Shown piece after piece: positions 54,788 through 63,870 of a stretch of DNA of 64,000 nt. Every line of letters begins with the position of its first letter. Position 1 is the first letter of the stretch. The position numbers and the translations under genes were made by a program. Source of the DNA: an uncultured Granulosicoccaceae bacterium (GTDB taxonomy: Bacteria > Pseudomonadota > Gammaproteobacteria > Granulosicoccales > Granulosicoccaceae); contig CALFCF010000007.1 in NCBI GenBank assembly GCA_937951345.1, positions 1 to 64,000 of the forward strand. Reading direction: 5' to 3'. The notes beneath the pieces were generated by a model. It saw nothing but the letters and a program-made list of their open reading frames with translations. It made no database searches and was not told the origin of the DNA.

Positions 54788-55424
54788 GGAATAGCCGGGG
54801 AGTCTGAGTACGAGGATGGCAAAACTAAGGGAGGGTAAATATTAGCATGAGCGATGCCAGGAAGTAGTATATTGTTATTTGCACTGTGGTAAAGAATTTG
54901 AGTATTGCGCGATTCTTTTATTTTCTCTTCTCACCACGCGACGGTTCAATTGCGTTCAGGTGAAAAACACATTCAGCATCAATGCCACCGCCCGATGGCG
55001 ATCTCTGACCACTTAATTCTGCGTTGAAATTAGAGGCAAGCGGTGTTAAGTTTCCATTCGCTGGTATACAAAATACCAAGTTGCACCTGCTGCCGGTTCC
55101 GTCTTTCGGGATTGCCGCTTGCCACCGCCGCGATGATGCAAATTTCTGATCGTATCAGCGTTGACAGACTGGATGACATAGCGGAAGGTTAGGCGGGTAG
55201 GATACTTAACCTCGGATAAAGCCACGGAGTTGGTCCCTGTAAAGGCAAGTGTTGGTGTTTTCAGACATTGGTTGACCAGTGTTTGGATCAACTTTCACTC
55301 ACGAAGCGAATCAGGGATAACCGGGGAAACGTGCAAATAACGCAATTCGGCCAGAGCGTATGTGCCTGCGGGTTGTTTGCTTACAACTGTTACCAGCAAT
55401 CACTTGGCTGGATTGGAGGAAATA
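54788..55424. other. Long intergenic region upstream of tctC
   Basis: About 640 bases between divergent genes, AT-rich at its left end. No ORF has a ribosome site or recognisable product. It holds a GntR-type palindrome (next entry) and must carry the promoter of the tct operon. Confidence 0.45.
55062..55078. promoter_or_regulatory. Candidate GntR operator upstream of the tct operon
   Basis: TGGTATACAAAATACCA is a 6+6-base inverted repeat with a 5-base spacer. It has the same GTATAC core as 27950-27966 and 41842-41855. It lies about 350 bases before tctC, whose operon contains its own FCD-type GntR gene. The long distance implies either a long leader or a regulator acting at a far site. Confidence 0.5.
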
Positions 55425-56423
55425 ATGAAAAGATTTTTACGACCACTGGTTGTGACTGCGGTGTCTGCAGTTATTGGCCTGGCTGGCAGTGCATCTGCAT
55501 TAGCCGCTGACTGGAAACCGAAAAAACCTGTCGAGTTTATTATTATGGCAGGCACTGGCGGGGGCGCTGACCAGATTGCTCGCTTGTTACAGGGTTTGAT
55601 CGAGCAGAAAAACCTTTCGCCCCGTCCTTTCATCCCGATAAACAAGCCGGGTGGTTCAGGTGGTGAAGCGCTGCGTTATCTGCAAGATAAAGAAGGCGAT
55701 GACCACACCTTGCTGGTCACACTGAATAGCTTCTACACCACGCCCATCATCCAGGAAGATCTGGGTGTAGATGTATCAGGTTTTACACCCATCGGTCGCA
55801 TGGCGCTCGATACCTTCCTGTTGTGGGTTAACAACGACAAGTCTGATATCACTGATCTGGATAGCTACGTTGCTGCAGTTAAATCTGCCGGCAAAAGCTG
55901 GAAAGTGGGTGGTACCGGTTCCGGTCAGGAAGACTCTATTCTGACTGCAATGATGGAAGCTGCTTTCGATTACGAAGTCACTTACATTCCGTTCCCGGGT
56001 GGTGGTACGGTTGCAAAGAATCTGGTGGGTAACCACATTGATTCAACGGTAAACAATCCGGCAGAGCAGAACGAATTCTACCGTGCAGGCAACACCAAGC
56101 CTCTGGTTCAATTCACTGGTGAGCGCATGGCTGCTTATCCCGATGTTCCAACAGCCAAAGAACTGGGTATTGATATTGAGTACTACATGCAGCGTTCAAT
56201 CAATGGACCTCCAGGAATGTCAGACGATGCCAAGGCTTTCTACATCGACCTTTTCAGCCAGCTTTATCAGTCTGAAGAGTGGCAAACGTTCTGTGTTGAA
56301 GACGGTCTGGATTGCACCGAATGGGTTGCTGGTGATGATCTTGCCGCATTCCACGGTGAACAGATTGTTCGTCACAAAGAGCTGATCGAACAGGTCGGCG
56401 CAGAGGCAATCACAGGCGAATAA
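55425..56423 (+). CDS. tctC: Tripartite tricarboxylate transporter substrate-binding protein (TctC/Bug family)
   Basis: Periplasmic Bug-type binding protein (332 aa) capturing a carboxylate for TctAB. It has a signal peptide ending ASALAADW, then the Bug fold with VEFIIMAGTGGGADQIARLL, INKPGGSGGEAL and YIPFPGGGTVAKNLVGNHID, the usual carboxylate-contact strands. GGAGGAAATA precedes the ATG. A hairpin terminator after the gene would make its transcript more abundant than tctBA, normal for binding proteins. Operon context suggests oxalate or a related small acid as ligand. Confidence 0.9.
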   Translation: MKRFLRPLVVTAVSAVIGLAGSASALAADWKPKKPVEFIIMAGTGGGADQIARLLQGLIEQKNLSPRPFIPINKPGGSGGEALRYLQDKEGDDHTLLVTLNSFYTTPIIQEDLGVDVSGFTPIGRMALDTFLLWVNNDKSDITDLDSYVAAVKSAGKSWKVGGTGSGQEDSILTAMMEAAFDYEVTYIPFPGGGTVAKNLVGNHIDSTVNNPAEQNEFYRAGNTKPLVQFTGERMAAYPDVPTAKELGIDIEYYMQRSINGPPGMSDDAKAFYIDLFSQLYQSEEWQTFCVEDGLDCTEWVAGDDLAAFHGEQIVRHKELIEQVGAEAITGE

Positions 56424-56450
56424 CAGCCTGGCGATAGTTGTAAATTAAAA

Positions 56451-56484
56451 GACCGGCTGGCAATAACAATTTGTCGGCCGGTTT
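56451..56484 (+). terminator. Hairpin after tctC
   Basis: GACCGGCTGGCAA and TTGTCGGCCGGTTT pair as a 12-base stem with two imperfect positions, loop TAACAAT-like. It ends in a short T-run. It may act as a partial terminator or mRNA stabiliser that raises tctC over tctBA. Confidence 0.6.
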
Positions 56485-56681
56485 ATTGATCCTTCCCAAT
56501 CACGATACCAGCTGCAAGGCTGGCTCCTTAGTCGGCTTAAAGATCGGTTGCGCTGCGCGTAATTCAGAACGCTTTGCTACGCGTAACGAACGTTTAGCTT
56601 AAATTGGCTCGTAGAATTAATGGACGTTGTATTCGGTGATACTGATAATTTCAACGGCTTGCTAATAGTGGTGGCGTCATA

Positions 56682-57368
56682 GTGAGTGTACGTACTGCAG
56701 AAATCCTGTTCGCTGTGCTTTTGGCGCTTTGCTCGATCGGGCTCATGGTCAAAAGTGCTGAACTCAATATCGGCTGGATCGAAGACAAAGGCCCGGGCTC
56801 AGGTGCCTGGCCGTTCTGGTTGTCCTTTGGCATGCTGCTATGTTGCATCTGGACCATCGTGCGCTGGTTCAAGCGCATTACACCTGAATCCCGTTCAACA
56901 GAAGCGTATATAAGCAAAGAAACCGCGCTTGTGGTCGGAACCTCGGCTGGTGCCATACTGTTGTTGTTATTGCTGACGCAATACGCCGGCATTTACATCG
57001 CTCTGCCGGTTTTTCTGTTTTTATATCTGAGGTTTCTGGGGCGGCACTCCTGGGCATTGACGCTAACGCTAACCATTTGCGTACCGGTGTTTATTTTCTG
57101 TCTGTTTGAATGGGCGCTTAAAATTCCGCTTCCCAAAGCTTTCACTGAAGAAGCCTTCTACCCGGTTTACGACTTAATTTACGCGCAAAGTTCCGGCGAA
57201 CGCATCAAAGCACTGGCTGCACCGATTACCGGTTTACCAACGCTCGGTGTGGTGATCTCTTTAGCCTACTGGATCCGACATTGGTGGAAGGCGCGCGCTA
57301 ACCGCAAAAGCATGGCCGGTACAACTCTGCAAAATAATAATGAATCCCGCGAAGAGGTAAGTAACTGA
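56682..57368 (+). CDS. tctB: Tripartite tricarboxylate transporter small membrane subunit TctB
   Basis: A 228-aa four-helix membrane subunit. Features are the N-terminal EILFAVLLALCSIGLMV helix, the GPGSGAWPFWLSFGMLL loop typical of TctB, and an extended cytosolic tail after the last helix. Start is GTG with only a weak ribosome site. The stop overlaps the tctA start (TGATG), so the two are coupled. Confidence 0.87.
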   Translation: MSVRTAEILFAVLLALCSIGLMVKSAELNIGWIEDKGPGSGAWPFWLSFGMLLCCIWTIVRWFKRITPESRSTEAYISKETALVVGTSAGAILLLLLLTQYAGIYIALPVFLFLYLRFLGRHSWALTLTLTICVPVFIFCLFEWALKIPLPKAFTEEAFYPVYDLIYAQSSGERIKALAAPITGLPTLGVVISLAYWIRHWWKARANRKSMAGTTLQNNNESREEVSN

Positions 57369-58870
57369 TGGACGGTATTCTTGGTCTGTTAGGCGCTGGC
57401 ATACTGGAAGCGCTGCAACCACTCAACCTGATGATGATCATTCTTGGTTGCACTGTCGGCCTGTTGGTCGGTGCAATGCCGGGACTTGGATCTGTCAACG
57501 GTGTTGCGATTCTTCTGCCCATTACTTTTCTGGTACCGCCGACCGCTGCGATTATTTTCCTCGCTGCAATTTATTATGGTGCGATGTATGGTGGTGCAAT
57601 CAGCTCCATTACACTGGGAATTCCGGGTGCATCGACGGCGGTGGCAACCGTGTTCGACGGTCGCCCGCTGGCACAACAGGGCAGGGCAGACAAGGCGCTG
57701 ACTGCGGCAGCAATCGCGTCGTTTATCGGCGGAACTGTGTCAGTCATACTTTTCACATTGTTCGCACCGCCGTTGGCTGCATTCGCATTGAAGTTCGGAC
57801 CACCTGAAGAGTTCGCATTGATGATGCTGGCTTTTGCAACGTTCATCGGGCTCGGTGGTGATGACATTCCCAAGACCATCTTTTCAATACTGATCGGACT
57901 GGTGCTCGCGACGATCGGTCTTGACATAATTTCCGGCAAGCCGCGATTAATATTCGGTGACATATCGGGCTTCCTGCATGGCATCAACTTTCTGGTTCTT
58001 GCTATTGGTATTTATGGTATTGGTGAGATGCTTTGGACTCTGGAGTCTACGAAGGGCAAGGTCGCTGTACATAAAGTGAAAATGTCTTTCCGTAATCTGA
58101 TGGGCAACCTGCGCGATCTGAAAGAATATGCAGGCACCTCCACTCTGGGATCGATACTCGGTTATTTTGTGGGTACGTTGCCGGCTGCCGGTGCCACACC
58201 TGCGTCGCTGATGTCGTACGGACTGGCAAAAACGTTTTCCAAAAACCCTGAGGAATTCGGTAAGGGAAAGGTCGCTGGTGTTGCTGCACCGGAAGCTGCT
58301 AACAATGCAGCGTCGACCGGTTCGATGTTACCGATGATAACTCTGGGTATTCCCGGTTCACCCACCACTGCCATTTTACTCGGCGGCATGATTATCTGGG
58401 GCTTGCGACCGGGTCCGTTGCTCTTCAGTGAGCATCCTGATTTCGTCTGGGGTTTGATCGGATCGCTCTACATCGCAAACTTCGCAACGTTATTAATCAA
58501 CCTGGCTTTCATCCCGTTGTTTGTTCGCGTGCTGACAATGCCATTCACCGTGCTCGCCCCGATCATTTACATTCTTTGTGTTGTTGGCGGATTTGCACCG
58601 ACACAAACAATGCACGATGTCTGGCTGATGTTTTTGTTTGGTGTTGTCGGTTATCTGCTGCGCAAGTTGAACTATCCGGTAGCGCCTGCTGTTCTTGCGA
58701 TCGTGCTGGGGCCATTAGCTGAACGTTCGTTGCGTCAGTCGTTACTCGCGTCGCAGGGTGATGTAACTACTTTCTTTACGCGTCCGATCAGCGGAACTTG
58801 CATGCTGATCGCTCTGCTACTGATGTGTTATCCGCTGATACGCAAGTATCGAGCGAAGAAGGCAGCCTGA
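57368..58870 (+). CDS. tctA: Tripartite tricarboxylate transporter large permease TctA
   Basis: A 500-aa permease with about 12 helices. The signature GAMPGLGSVNGVAILLP and the repeat-related GTLPAAGATPASLMSYG are both visible, as are GAMYGGAISSITLGIPGAS and GSMLPMITLGIPGSPTTA. These paired motifs are the hallmark of TctA. It uses a cation gradient to import the carboxylate delivered by TctC. Confidence 0.95.
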   Translation: MDGILGLLGAGILEALQPLNLMMIILGCTVGLLVGAMPGLGSVNGVAILLPITFLVPPTAAIIFLAAIYYGAMYGGAISSITLGIPGASTAVATVFDGRPLAQQGRADKALTAAAIASFIGGTVSVILFTLFAPPLAAFALKFGPPEEFALMMLAFATFIGLGGDDIPKTIFSILIGLVLATIGLDIISGKPRLIFGDISGFLHGINFLVLAIGIYGIGEMLWTLESTKGKVAVHKVKMSFRNLMGNLRDLKEYAGTSTLGSILGYFVGTLPAAGATPASLMSYGLAKTFSKNPEEFGKGKVAGVAAPEAANNAASTGSMLPMITLGIPGSPTTAILLGGMIIWGLRPGPLLFSEHPDFVWGLIGSLYIANFATLLINLAFIPLFVRVLTMPFTVLAPIIYILCVVGGFAPTQTMHDVWLMFLFGVVGYLLRKLNYPVAPAVLAIVLGPLAERSLRQSLLASQGDVTTFFTRPISGTCMLIALLLMCYPLIRKYRAKKAA

Positions 58871-58887
58871 GCATCCTTTCGGGATGC
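58871..58887 (+). other. Short hairpin between tctA and gntR
   Basis: GCATCC and GGATGC form a stem around TTTCG, starting right after the tctA stop codon. No T-run follows, so it is more likely an mRNA-stability or translation structure than a terminator. Confidence 0.4.
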
Positions 58888-58905
58888 CTGTGAGAGGCAA
58901 ACGTT

Positions 58906-59619
58906 ATGGCAACGGTCAATTTAGCGCCGCTAGAGAGTAGCTCGGGACTAAAGACGCGTGTCTACGCTGCGCTTCGTGAAGCCATACTGTCGATGGATAT
59001 ATACAGTGAGGCTGAACCGCCACGACTCGATGAACGCAAGCTTGCTGACAAATTGGGTGTTAGTCGCACGCCGGTACGGGAAGCGCTCTCGCGACTGGAA
59101 CAGGAAGGTTTGGTCCGCAACATTCCTCGTCGAGGCTGTTTCCCGGTTCGAAAAAGCAAAAAGGAAATAGTCGAAATCATACAGGTGTGGGCGGCACTTG
59201 AATCCATGGCGGCGCGACTTGTTACGCTCAACGCATCTGATCGTGATCTGCAGAACTTCAGAACGCATTGGGAAGATCAGGTTAAATCGACGACACGCCT
59301 GGATGATACAGTTGCATCACCGACGGTTGTTTCAATTGATGAATACTCTGAAAGTAACATTCACTTTCATCAACAGATAATGTCGTTGGCGGGTAACCAG
59401 GTGTTGTTAGCAACTGCGGAGTCTTTATTTGCCCACATGCATACGATTCGATCGGCCACCATTCATCAGCGTAATCGTTCAACCCGGTCAATCATTGATC
59501 ATGGTTTGATTATCGATTCTCTGGTTGCACGGCGCACTGATGTTGCAGAGCAACTTGTCAGAGAACATGCGCTTGAATTAGCGGATCATGTAAACGCGCA
59601 CATTGATTATCTTGATTAA
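58906..59619 (+). CDS. GntR family transcriptional regulator with FCD domain
   Basis: A 237-aa regulator. The winged helix includes LDERKLADKLGVSRTPVREAL and LEQEGLVRNIPRRGCFPV, and a helical FCD domain follows with His residues in NIHFHQQIMSLAG and the C-terminal EHALELADHV helix suited to metal or acid binding. It sits between transporter and catabolic genes on one strand, so it very probably senses the transported acid and controls the whole unit, perhaps through TGGTATACAAAATACCA at 55062. Confidence 0.9.
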   Translation: MATVNLAPLESSSGLKTRVYAALREAILSMDIYSEAEPPRLDERKLADKLGVSRTPVREALSRLEQEGLVRNIPRRGCFPVRKSKKEIVEIIQVWAALESMAARLVTLNASDRDLQNFRTHWEDQVKSTTRLDDTVASPTVVSIDEYSESNIHFHQQIMSLAGNQVLLATAESLFAHMHTIRSATIHQRNRSTRSIIDHGLIIDSLVARRTDVAEQLVREHALELADHVNAHIDYLD

Positions 59620-59770
59620 CAGCGCCCCGATTGGCGTGCTGAGTTATCTAAAAAGGTACAAGAAAAAAAGTGTTACTCCTGTTCATAGTGAGCAGACATG
59701 TTACAAAAGAAAACTGTCGATGGCAGACTGAACGGAAACATCTCAGGATCAACAGATTGGAGGCCTATCC

Positions 59771-61519
59771 ATGGCAACTGTAGCAAAAGAGGTAAGTGAT
59801 ACAGCAACTGATACGCTGGCGAAGAAAAGCCGCGATAAGGATGTAGTTTCCGGCGGGCACCTGGTTGCCAAAGCGCTAAAGGCGGAAGGTGTGGATACAA
59901 TTTTCACGCTTTGTGGCGGCCACATTATCGACATCTACGACGGTTGTCTTGATGAAGGTATACGCATTGTCGATGTGCGCCATGAACAAACGGCAGCCCA
60001 TGCAGCAGACGGTTATGCCAGACAAACCGGTAAACTGGGATGCGTTGTTACCACTGCTGGCCCGGGATGCACCAATGCGGTAACAGGTGTTGCCACAGCG
60101 TTTCGCTCGGAAAGCCCGATTCTTCACATTGGCGGTCAGAGTTCACTGACGCAGCATAAGATGGGGTCATTACAGGATTTACCGCATGTGGACATGATGG
60201 CACCGATAACCAAGTTCTCTGCCGGTGTCTTTTCTACCGAGCGCGTTGCTGACATGGTATCGATGGCGGCTCGTGAATGTTTCAATGGTCAGTACGGACC
60301 GTCCTATCTTGAAATTCCACGCGATGTACTCGATCGTGAAATTCCGTTCGACGAAGCGCGTATCCCGAAGCCGGGACATTACCGTGGTTCTGTCAGATCG
60401 ATAGGTGATCCGGCTGATATAGAGAAGCTGGCTGATATTCTGGTTAAAGCTGAGCGACCAGCGGTGTTGCTTGGACAACAAGTCTGGGCGTCGCAAGGAC
60501 ATCAGGATGCGATTAGCTTTGTACGCTCGCTGGACATACCGGCTTATATGAACGGTGCAAGTCGTGGCATGTTGCCGCAAGGCGATCCGCATCACTTTGA
60601 CCGAACCCGTTCTGATGCATTTAAAAATGCTGATGTCATACTGATTGTCGGTACCCCGTTTGATTTTCGCATGGGCTACGGCAAACGTATTTCGAACAAT
60701 GCAACGCTGGTGCAGATTGATCAAAGTTATGCAACAGTGGGTAAAAATCGTGATATCTCACTGGGGCTGGCGGGTGATCCCGGAGCCATTCTCGCAGCAG
60801 TTGAACAGGCTGCCAGCGGACGAATCGACAACGGTGCGAAAGCGGCTCGCCAGAAATGGATGGCCGAGCTTCGTGAGATCGAAGCAACCAAGCTCGAGAA
60901 ACTGATGCCGATGTTTACCACTGATCAGAATCCTATCCATCCGTATCGTCTTGCCTATGAAATCAACGAATTCCTTAGCGAGGATACGATTTACATTGGT
61001 GATGGCGGCGACATAGTCACTATCTCTGCACAGGCCGTCCGACCTCGCAATCCCGGTCAATGGATGGATCCCGGTGCATTGGGTTCGCTGGGTGTGGGTA
61101 CGGGTTTCAGTATGGCGGCAAAGCTTGCTCACCCTGATAAGGAAGTGGTTTGTCTCTACGGTGATGGATCATTCGGTATGACATCCTTCGACATGGAAAC
61201 ATCTCAACGTTTCGGTGCGCCTTACCTGGCTGTCGTCGGTAACAACTCTGCGATGAACCAGATTCGTTACGGACAGATTGCCAAATACGGACCGGAGCGT
61301 GGTGATGTGGGCAACAAGCTGGGTGAAATTCCGTTTGGAAAATTTGGCGAAATGATTGGCGGTTACGGTGAAGAGGTCAGGGAAGCCAAGGATATTCAAC
61401 CGGCTCTACAACGCGCTCGTGAAGCCATTGCAAAAACCGGCAAATGCGCTGTCGTTAATGTCTGGGTTGACCCTAACGAATATGCACCGGGTACAAAAGC
61501 CCAAACAATGTACAAGTAA
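59771..61519 (+). CDS. ThDP-dependent enzyme, oxalyl-CoA decarboxylase-like candidate
   Basis: A 582-aa thiamine-diphosphate enzyme of the acetolactate synthase/oxalyl-CoA decarboxylase superfamily. After a 25-residue polar leader come the Pyr domain with the catalytic Glu72 in VDVRHEQTAAHAADGYAR, the central domain, and the PP domain with the ThDP motif from GDGSFGM (residue 464) to VVGNN (492). Canonical Oxc is recognisably different in sequence, so this is not a standard Oxc. Being next to a near-canonical formyl-CoA:oxalate CoA-transferase, it likely decarboxylates oxalyl-CoA or condenses formyl-CoA. GGAGG precedes the ATG. 2-hydroxyacyl-CoA lyase-type activity is an alternative. Confidence 0.8.
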   Translation: MATVAKEVSDTATDTLAKKSRDKDVVSGGHLVAKALKAEGVDTIFTLCGGHIIDIYDGCLDEGIRIVDVRHEQTAAHAADGYARQTGKLGCVVTTAGPGCTNAVTGVATAFRSESPILHIGGQSSLTQHKMGSLQDLPHVDMMAPITKFSAGVFSTERVADMVSMAARECFNGQYGPSYLEIPRDVLDREIPFDEARIPKPGHYRGSVRSIGDPADIEKLADILVKAERPAVLLGQQVWASQGHQDAISFVRSLDIPAYMNGASRGMLPQGDPHHFDRTRSDAFKNADVILIVGTPFDFRMGYGKRISNNATLVQIDQSYATVGKNRDISLGLAGDPGAILAAVEQAASGRIDNGAKAARQKWMAELREIEATKLEKLMPMFTTDQNPIHPYRLAYEINEFLSEDTIYIGDGGDIVTISAQAVRPRNPGQWMDPGALGSLGVGTGFSMAAKLAHPDKEVVCLYGDGSFGMTSFDMETSQRFGAPYLAVVGNNSAMNQIRYGQIAKYGPERGDVGNKLGEIPFGKFGEMIGGYGEEVREAKDIQPALQRAREAIAKTGKCAVVNVWVDPNEYAPGTKAQTMYK

Positions 61520-61555
61520 CAACAAGCTTTAAGCCGCTTTGTGTTTACCTGGCTT

Positions 61556-61580
61556 GGCTGGAGCGATGCGTGCTCCAGCC
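61556..61580 (+). other. Stable hairpin between ThDP enzyme and CoA-transferase genes
   Basis: GGCTGGAGC and GCTCCAGCC are perfect complements around a 7-base loop. No T-run follows. It might be an mRNA processing or stability element separating the two cistrons. Confidence 0.5.
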
Positions 61581-61659
61581 CGCTGGTGAACATTCAAGGC
61601 AGATTCTTTAACTGGAAATTCTCTAACCTTTTATTTATCAGTAGAGGTTCTTAACCACA

Positions 61660-62907
61660 ATGAAAGCACTCGAAGGCGTAAAAATTCTTGATTTTACGCA
61701 TGTCCAATCAGGACCTACCTGTACCCAGTTGCTGGGATTTTTCGGCGCGGATGTGATGAAAGTAGAGCGTCCGGGCGTTGGGGATGCAACACGTAAGCAA
61801 CTGGTTGATGTCGAGGGTGCAGACTCCCTCTATTTCACGATGCTCAATCACAACAAGCGATCCCTGACACTCAACACCAAAACCGAGGAAGGCAAAAAGG
61901 TCCTCGAGAAAATGATATTGGAGTGCGATGTCATGGTTGAGAATTTTGCCCCGGGTGCGCTTGACCGTATGGGGTTTGGCTGGGAGCGAATTCAGGAATT
62001 GAACCCTCGCATGATCATGGCATCCGTCAAAGGATTTGGCCCGGGACCGTACGAGGACTGCAAGGTCTATGAGAATATCGCGCAGTGTGCTGGTGGTTCG
62101 GCTTCAACGACAGGATTCCGTGACGGTCCACCGTTGGTGACAGGTTCCCAGATTGGCGACTCTGGCACTGGTTTGCATCTGGCGCTTGGCATAGTGACCG
62201 CCCTTTATCAACGTGAGCAATCCGGTAAAGGACAACGTGTTCTTGCTCCGATGCAGGATGGTGTATTGAACCTTTGTCGCGTCAAGTTGCGTGACCAGCA
62301 GCGTCTCAAAGCAGGGCCGTTGAAAGAGTATTCTCAATTTGGTGAAGGTGTTGAATTCGGCGAGGCAACCCCGCGAGCCGGTAATGATTCCGGCGGTGGC
62401 CAACCCGGGCGCATACTCAAGTGTAAGGGCTGGGAAAAAGATCCCGACGCATATACTTACTTTATAACTCAGGCTGCCGTCTGGGGGAACGTCTGCGAAG
62501 TCATTGGCAAGCCTGAATGGAAAGAAGATCCAAACTATGCAACGCCAGCTGCACGGTTACCTCGCCTGAACGAAGTATTTGAAACCATCGAAGCCTGGAC
62601 CATGACTAAATCGAAGTATGAAGTCATGGATATTTGTAATCCTCTCAACATCCCGGTAGGTCCTATCCTGTCGATGAAGGAACTGGCAGAAGAGCCTTCA
62701 TTGCGGGAGACGGGAACCATCGTCGAAGTGGATCACCCGGAACGCGGTGCCTATCTGACGGTCGGCTGTCCGATAAAACTCTCGGATAGTGACGTTGACG
62801 TCGTACGCTCACCGTTACTTGGTGAACACACGGATGAAATACTAAGTGATGTACTTGGGTACGATGCAGCAGGTATTCAGAAACTGAAGGATGCAGGTGC
62901 CGTTTGA
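61660..62907 (+). CDS. frc: Formyl-CoA:oxalate CoA-transferase (CoA-transferase family III)
   Basis: Moves CoA from formyl-CoA to oxalate. The 415-aa protein follows the Oxalobacter Frc pattern almost throughout: [55 protein letters not shown], the catalytic Asp167 in [28 protein letters not shown], a glycine-rich GGGQPG loop and [11 protein letters not shown]. Frc has QxGD at the same place. The gene is 140 bases after the ThDP enzyme and 54 before the formyl hydrolase gene. Use of a related acid in place of oxalate cannot be excluded. Confidence 0.88.
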   Translation: MKALEGVKILDFTHVQSGPTCTQLLGFFGADVMKVERPGVGDATRKQLVDVEGADSLYFTMLNHNKRSLTLNTKTEEGKKVLEKMILECDVMVENFAPGALDRMGFGWERIQELNPRMIMASVKGFGPGPYEDCKVYENIAQCAGGSASTTGFRDGPPLVTGSQIGDSGTGLHLALGIVTALYQREQSGKGQRVLAPMQDGVLNLCRVKLRDQQRLKAGPLKEYSQFGEGVEFGEATPRAGNDSGGGQPGRILKCKGWEKDPDAYTYFITQAAVWGNVCEVIGKPEWKEDPNYATPAARLPRLNEVFETIEAWTMTKSKYEVMDICNPLNIPVGPILSMKELAEEPSLRETGTIVEVDHPERGAYLTVGCPIKLSDSDVDVVRSPLLGEHTDEILSDVLGYDAAGIQKLKDAGAV

Positions 62908-62961
62908 TTTGTAAGTAGCACCACTCATTGCAACCATTATTAAACAGTTAGGGAGTAAAGC

Positions 62962-63870
62962 ATGCGTATAGTCGTCCACGGGCAGCAGGCATTCGGCAAA
63001 GCAGTTCTAGAGCGACTGCTTGCGCAGAATGAAAACATCGTGGCCGTCTGTACAGCGCCTGATAAGGAGGGGAGGCCGGTCGATCCTTTGAAAGAACTGG
63101 CTCTTGAAAATGGGTTGCCGGTGCATCAGCCGGCATCCTGGAAAACGCCTGAAGCGCTTGAATTAATGCAGTCGTTCGATGCTGATATTTGCATGATGGC
63201 CTATGTACTGTTGTTTGTTCCTCAACCTGTACTCGATGCACCTCGTTTAGGTTCGTTTCAATATCACCCGTCTGTGCTGCCCATGCACCGAGGCCCGTCG
63301 TCCATTAACTGGCCTATCGCAATGGGTGCTGAGAAAACCGGCCTAACGATCTTCTGGCCGGATGAAGGGCTGGATGAGGGTCCTGTACTGATGCAAAAGC
63401 ATTGTGATATCGGCCCTGATGAAACGCTTGGCGATGTGTATTTCAACAAGTTGTTTCCGATGGGAGTCGATGCCATGCTGGAGTCACTTGAATTGGTTAA
63501 ACAAGGCACTGCACCACGCATGGCGCAAAATCTTGATGACGGCAGTTACGAATCATGGTTCGGTAAGAATGAAGCCAGAATAGACTGGCAACAGCCAGCG
63601 GATAAAATCTATAACGTTGTGCGGGCTGCCAACCCGCAACCGGGTGCGTGGAGTCAATATAACGGTGACGTTATCAAGTTTTTTGATGTAGAAAAAACCA
63701 GTGATGCCGGTACGCCCGGACAGGTTGTCAGTGTTAGTGATGATGCGTTTGTGGTTGCCTGTGGTAGTGGGAGTCTGAAAGTAAAACGTGTGCGCGCCGA
63801 TGCCGGAAAAATTTCCGCCAGTGAATTTATCACTGCAAGGGGTTTGTCCAGTGGTGACCAGTTTCACTAG
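62962..63870 (+). CDS. 10-formyltetrahydrofolate hydrolase-like formyltransferase family protein
   Basis: A 302-aa protein closely resembling the N-terminal hydrolase domain of 10-formyl-THF dehydrogenase (ALDH1L1). Shared features are QYHPSVLPMHRGPSSINWPI, GLTIFWPDEGLDEGPVL, the YNKLFPMG-like YFNKLFPMGVDAM, and the C-terminal oligonucleotide-binding-like fold (PGAWSQYNGD). Catalytic His102 and Asp138 have the 36-residue spacing of His106 and Asp142 in ALDH1L1. The Asn of transfer-type enzymes is Gln100 here. In context it may handle the formyl group from formyl-CoA, releasing formate or passing it to folate. Confidence 0.82.
   Translation: MRIVVHGQQAFGKAVLERLLAQNENIVAVCTAPDKEGRPVDPLKELALENGLPVHQPASWKTPEALELMQSFDADICMMAYVLLFVPQPVLDAPRLGSFQYHPSVLPMHRGPSSINWPIAMGAEKTGLTIFWPDEGLDEGPVLMQKHCDIGPDETLGDVYFNKLFPMGVDAMLESLELVKQGTAPRMAQNLDDGSYESWFGKNEARIDWQQPADKIYNVVRAANPQPGAWSQYNGDVIKFFDVEKTSDAGTPGQVVSVSDDAFVVACGSGSLKVKRVRADAGKISASEFITARGLSSGDQFH

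Noticed and set aside
55046-55291. An 81-aa minus-strand frame upstream of tctC
   Set aside because: No ribosome site; it would overlap the GntR-type palindrome and the promoter region.
60179-60724. A 181-aa open frame on the minus strand
   Set aside because: Antisense to the ThDP enzyme gene; composition is odd (His, Arg, Ile rich) and no ribosome site is visible.
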